Positions 63,551 to 64,000 of a stretch of DNA of 64,000 nucleotides are shown in pieces. The stretch is from Stenotrophomonas maltophilia (GTDB lineage Bacteria > Pseudomonadota > Gammaproteobacteria > Xanthomonadales > Xanthomonadaceae), in NCBI RefSeq assembly GCF_002205165.1, contig NZ_NIVS01000013.1, positions 62,001-126,000 of the forward strand. Reading direction: 5' to 3'. Position numbers and translations under genes: made by a program. How positions within the stretch are numbered: position 1 is the stretch's first letter; every line of letters starts with the position of its first letter. The notes below the pieces were generated by a model. It saw nothing but the letters and a program-made list of their open reading frames with translations, was not told the DNA's origin and did no database searches.

Positions 63551-63649
63551 CTAGCCCTGGTCGCAGTCCCGCATCGGCCGCGCACGATTATTCGCGCGCA
63601 GATTATTGCGGTTGGTATTGCTGACAGCGGTGGCCGGGAACGAGGACAT
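63551..63649 (-). CDS. Asn-rich leader peptide of asnB
   Basis: This is a 32-codon ORF (ATG 63649, TAG 63551) upstream of asnB. Asn codons are at positions 11, 13, 15, 16, 20 and 21 (SNTNRNNLRANNR), five of them AAT, in a genome where AAC should dominate. Its stop is 27 bp before the attenuator hairpin. Codons 25-28 (CCG ATG CGG GAC) contain CGATGCGGG, which also forms the 3' arm of the terminator and can pair with its 5' arm. It is a leader peptide whose translation, not its product, matters. No clear Shine-Dalgarno is seen. Confidence 0.8.
   Translation of the reverse strand: MSSFPATAVSNTNRNNLRANNRARPMRDCDQG
63566..63577 (-). promoter_or_regulatory. Antiterminator segment in the asnB leader
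   Basis: Minus-strand CCGATGCGGGAC lies within leader codons 25-28. Its CGATGCGGG is complementary over nine bases to CCCGCATCG in the 5' arm of the terminator. A ribosome stalled at the Asn codons would leave this segment free to pair and block termination. A ribosome reaching the stop would cover it and let the terminator form. Confidence 0.75.
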
Positions 63650-63655
63650 GGACCG

Positions 63656-63684
63656 ACCGTAACCGGCTTTTGGCAGCGGCGCAA
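63656..63684 (-). promoter_or_regulatory. Possible asnB promoter
   Basis: TTGCGC (63684-63679) and TACGGT (63661-63656) are separated by 17 bp on the minus strand. The transcript would start at or very near the leader ATG, so the leader peptide might be translated from a leaderless message, consistent with the missing Shine-Dalgarno. The match to consensus is modest. Confidence 0.35.
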
Positions 63685-63776
63685 CTGTTGCGATGGCAAC
63701 CAAACCGACCGCCGCGGGCAACCCGGCGCTGCGGGGCCGGGCGATAATCACCGCCCTTCCGCATTCCCTGGCCGGC

Positions 63777-64000
63777 ATGATCCCCCGCATCGGACGCATC
63801 GCTTCACGCCTGGGCGGCCTCGCCCTGGCCCTGTCCCTCATCGCCTGCAGCAGCGCCCCATCTCGGACGCCGGCCAGCATCGTGCAGTCGATTGAAACCA
63901 AGGCCGCCGATGGCAGCTTCGAGGGCGCCTGGGACGCAGCCAAGACCTTTGAAACCTTCAACGACCCACGCGCGGTGACGTGGTACGCGCGTGCCGCCGC
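63777..64000 (+). CDS. 5' end of a lipoprotein gene
   Basis: ATG 63777 begins MIPRIGRIASRLGGLALALSLIACSS, a lipoprotein signal with lipobox LIAC. The mature start (SAPSRTPASIVQSIETKAADGSFEGAWDAAKTFETFNDPRAVTWYARAA) looks helical and may open a Sel1/TPR-like repeat region. The gene runs off the window. It is divergent from asnB with about 130 bp between the two start regions. Function unknown. Confidence 0.65.
   Translation, partial: MIPRIGRIASRLGGLALALSLIACSSAPSRTPASIVQSIETKAADGSFEGAWDAAKTFETFNDPRAVTWYARAA

Overview
The window is a stretch of high-GC chromosome from a gammaproteobacterium of the Xanthomonadaceae/Lysobacteraceae, most likely Stenotrophomonas. The basis is an emrRCAB-type multidrug operon, a macAB-outer-membrane-factor operon, GTAG-type palindromic (SMAG-like) intergenic repeats, several TonB-dependent receptors, and strong G/C bias at third codon positions. 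Nothing looks like a plasmid, prophage, insertion sequence or CRISPR array. One tRNA gene, tRNA-Leu(CAG), is present. The species call is inference.

Layout. 1-3.2 kb: an unidentified 3' gene end, then a divergent pair, a PuuC-type aldehyde dehydrogenase and an omega-amino-acid aminotransferase (amine/beta-alanine catabolism). 3.2-5.5 kb: an orphan ParB-like protein and a DUF445 membrane protein. 5.5-14.2 kb: an iron-acquisition block around one Fur box, with a TonB receptor plus a Tat-exported PvdN-like PLP enzyme on one side and a siderophore receptor with DUF3649, PepSY and DUF3325 membrane proteins on the other. 14.2-22.7 kb: housekeeping genes (rlmKL, AmpD-like amidase, sseA, a DUF1289-Nudix fusion, an FKBP isomerase, enoyl-CoA hydratase, nth). 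22.8-31.0 kb: a phosphate-starvation block (OprP-like porin, a periplasmic unknown, two PstS proteins, pstC, pstA, pstB, phoU) with three Pho-box-like sites. 31.2-33.7 kb: a four-gene RiPP operon, with an EGKCG-repeat precursor, an MNIO/DUF692 enzyme, a DUF2063 partner and a DoxX protein. 33.8-44.7 kb: rnt, a 14-repeat propeller diguanylate cyclase, and a response regulator/histidine kinase divergent from macA-macB-OMF. 44.7-48.8 kb: rlmB, a GFA-family gene, rnr and tRNA-Leu. 48.9-54.7 kb: emrB, emrA, emrC, emrR, a 42-bp operator-like palindrome and a divergent AraC regulator. 54.7-64 kb: parC, a haem-less ferritin, a penicillin-acylase-family hydrolase, a CPA2 antiporter, asnB, and the start of a lipoprotein gene.

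Two items stand out. First, the asnB leader (63.5-63.65 kb) encodes a 32-residue peptide with six asparagine codons, followed by a transcription terminator. The terminator's 5' arm can pair instead with a segment inside the leader ORF. This is the architecture of ribosome-mediated attenuation sensing asparaginyl-tRNA. Second, the 31.2-33.7 kb operon is a bufferin/HvfABC-like system for making a thiol-modified, probably copper-binding peptide; its precursor carries three evenly spaced [10 protein letters not shown] blocks.

Other points of interest are the PvdN-like periplasmic enzyme translationally coupled to a TonB receptor, the tandem soluble and lipid-anchored PstS proteins, the DUF1289-Nudix fusion, and the ferritin with Thr at the position of the bacterioferritin haem-ligand Met52.
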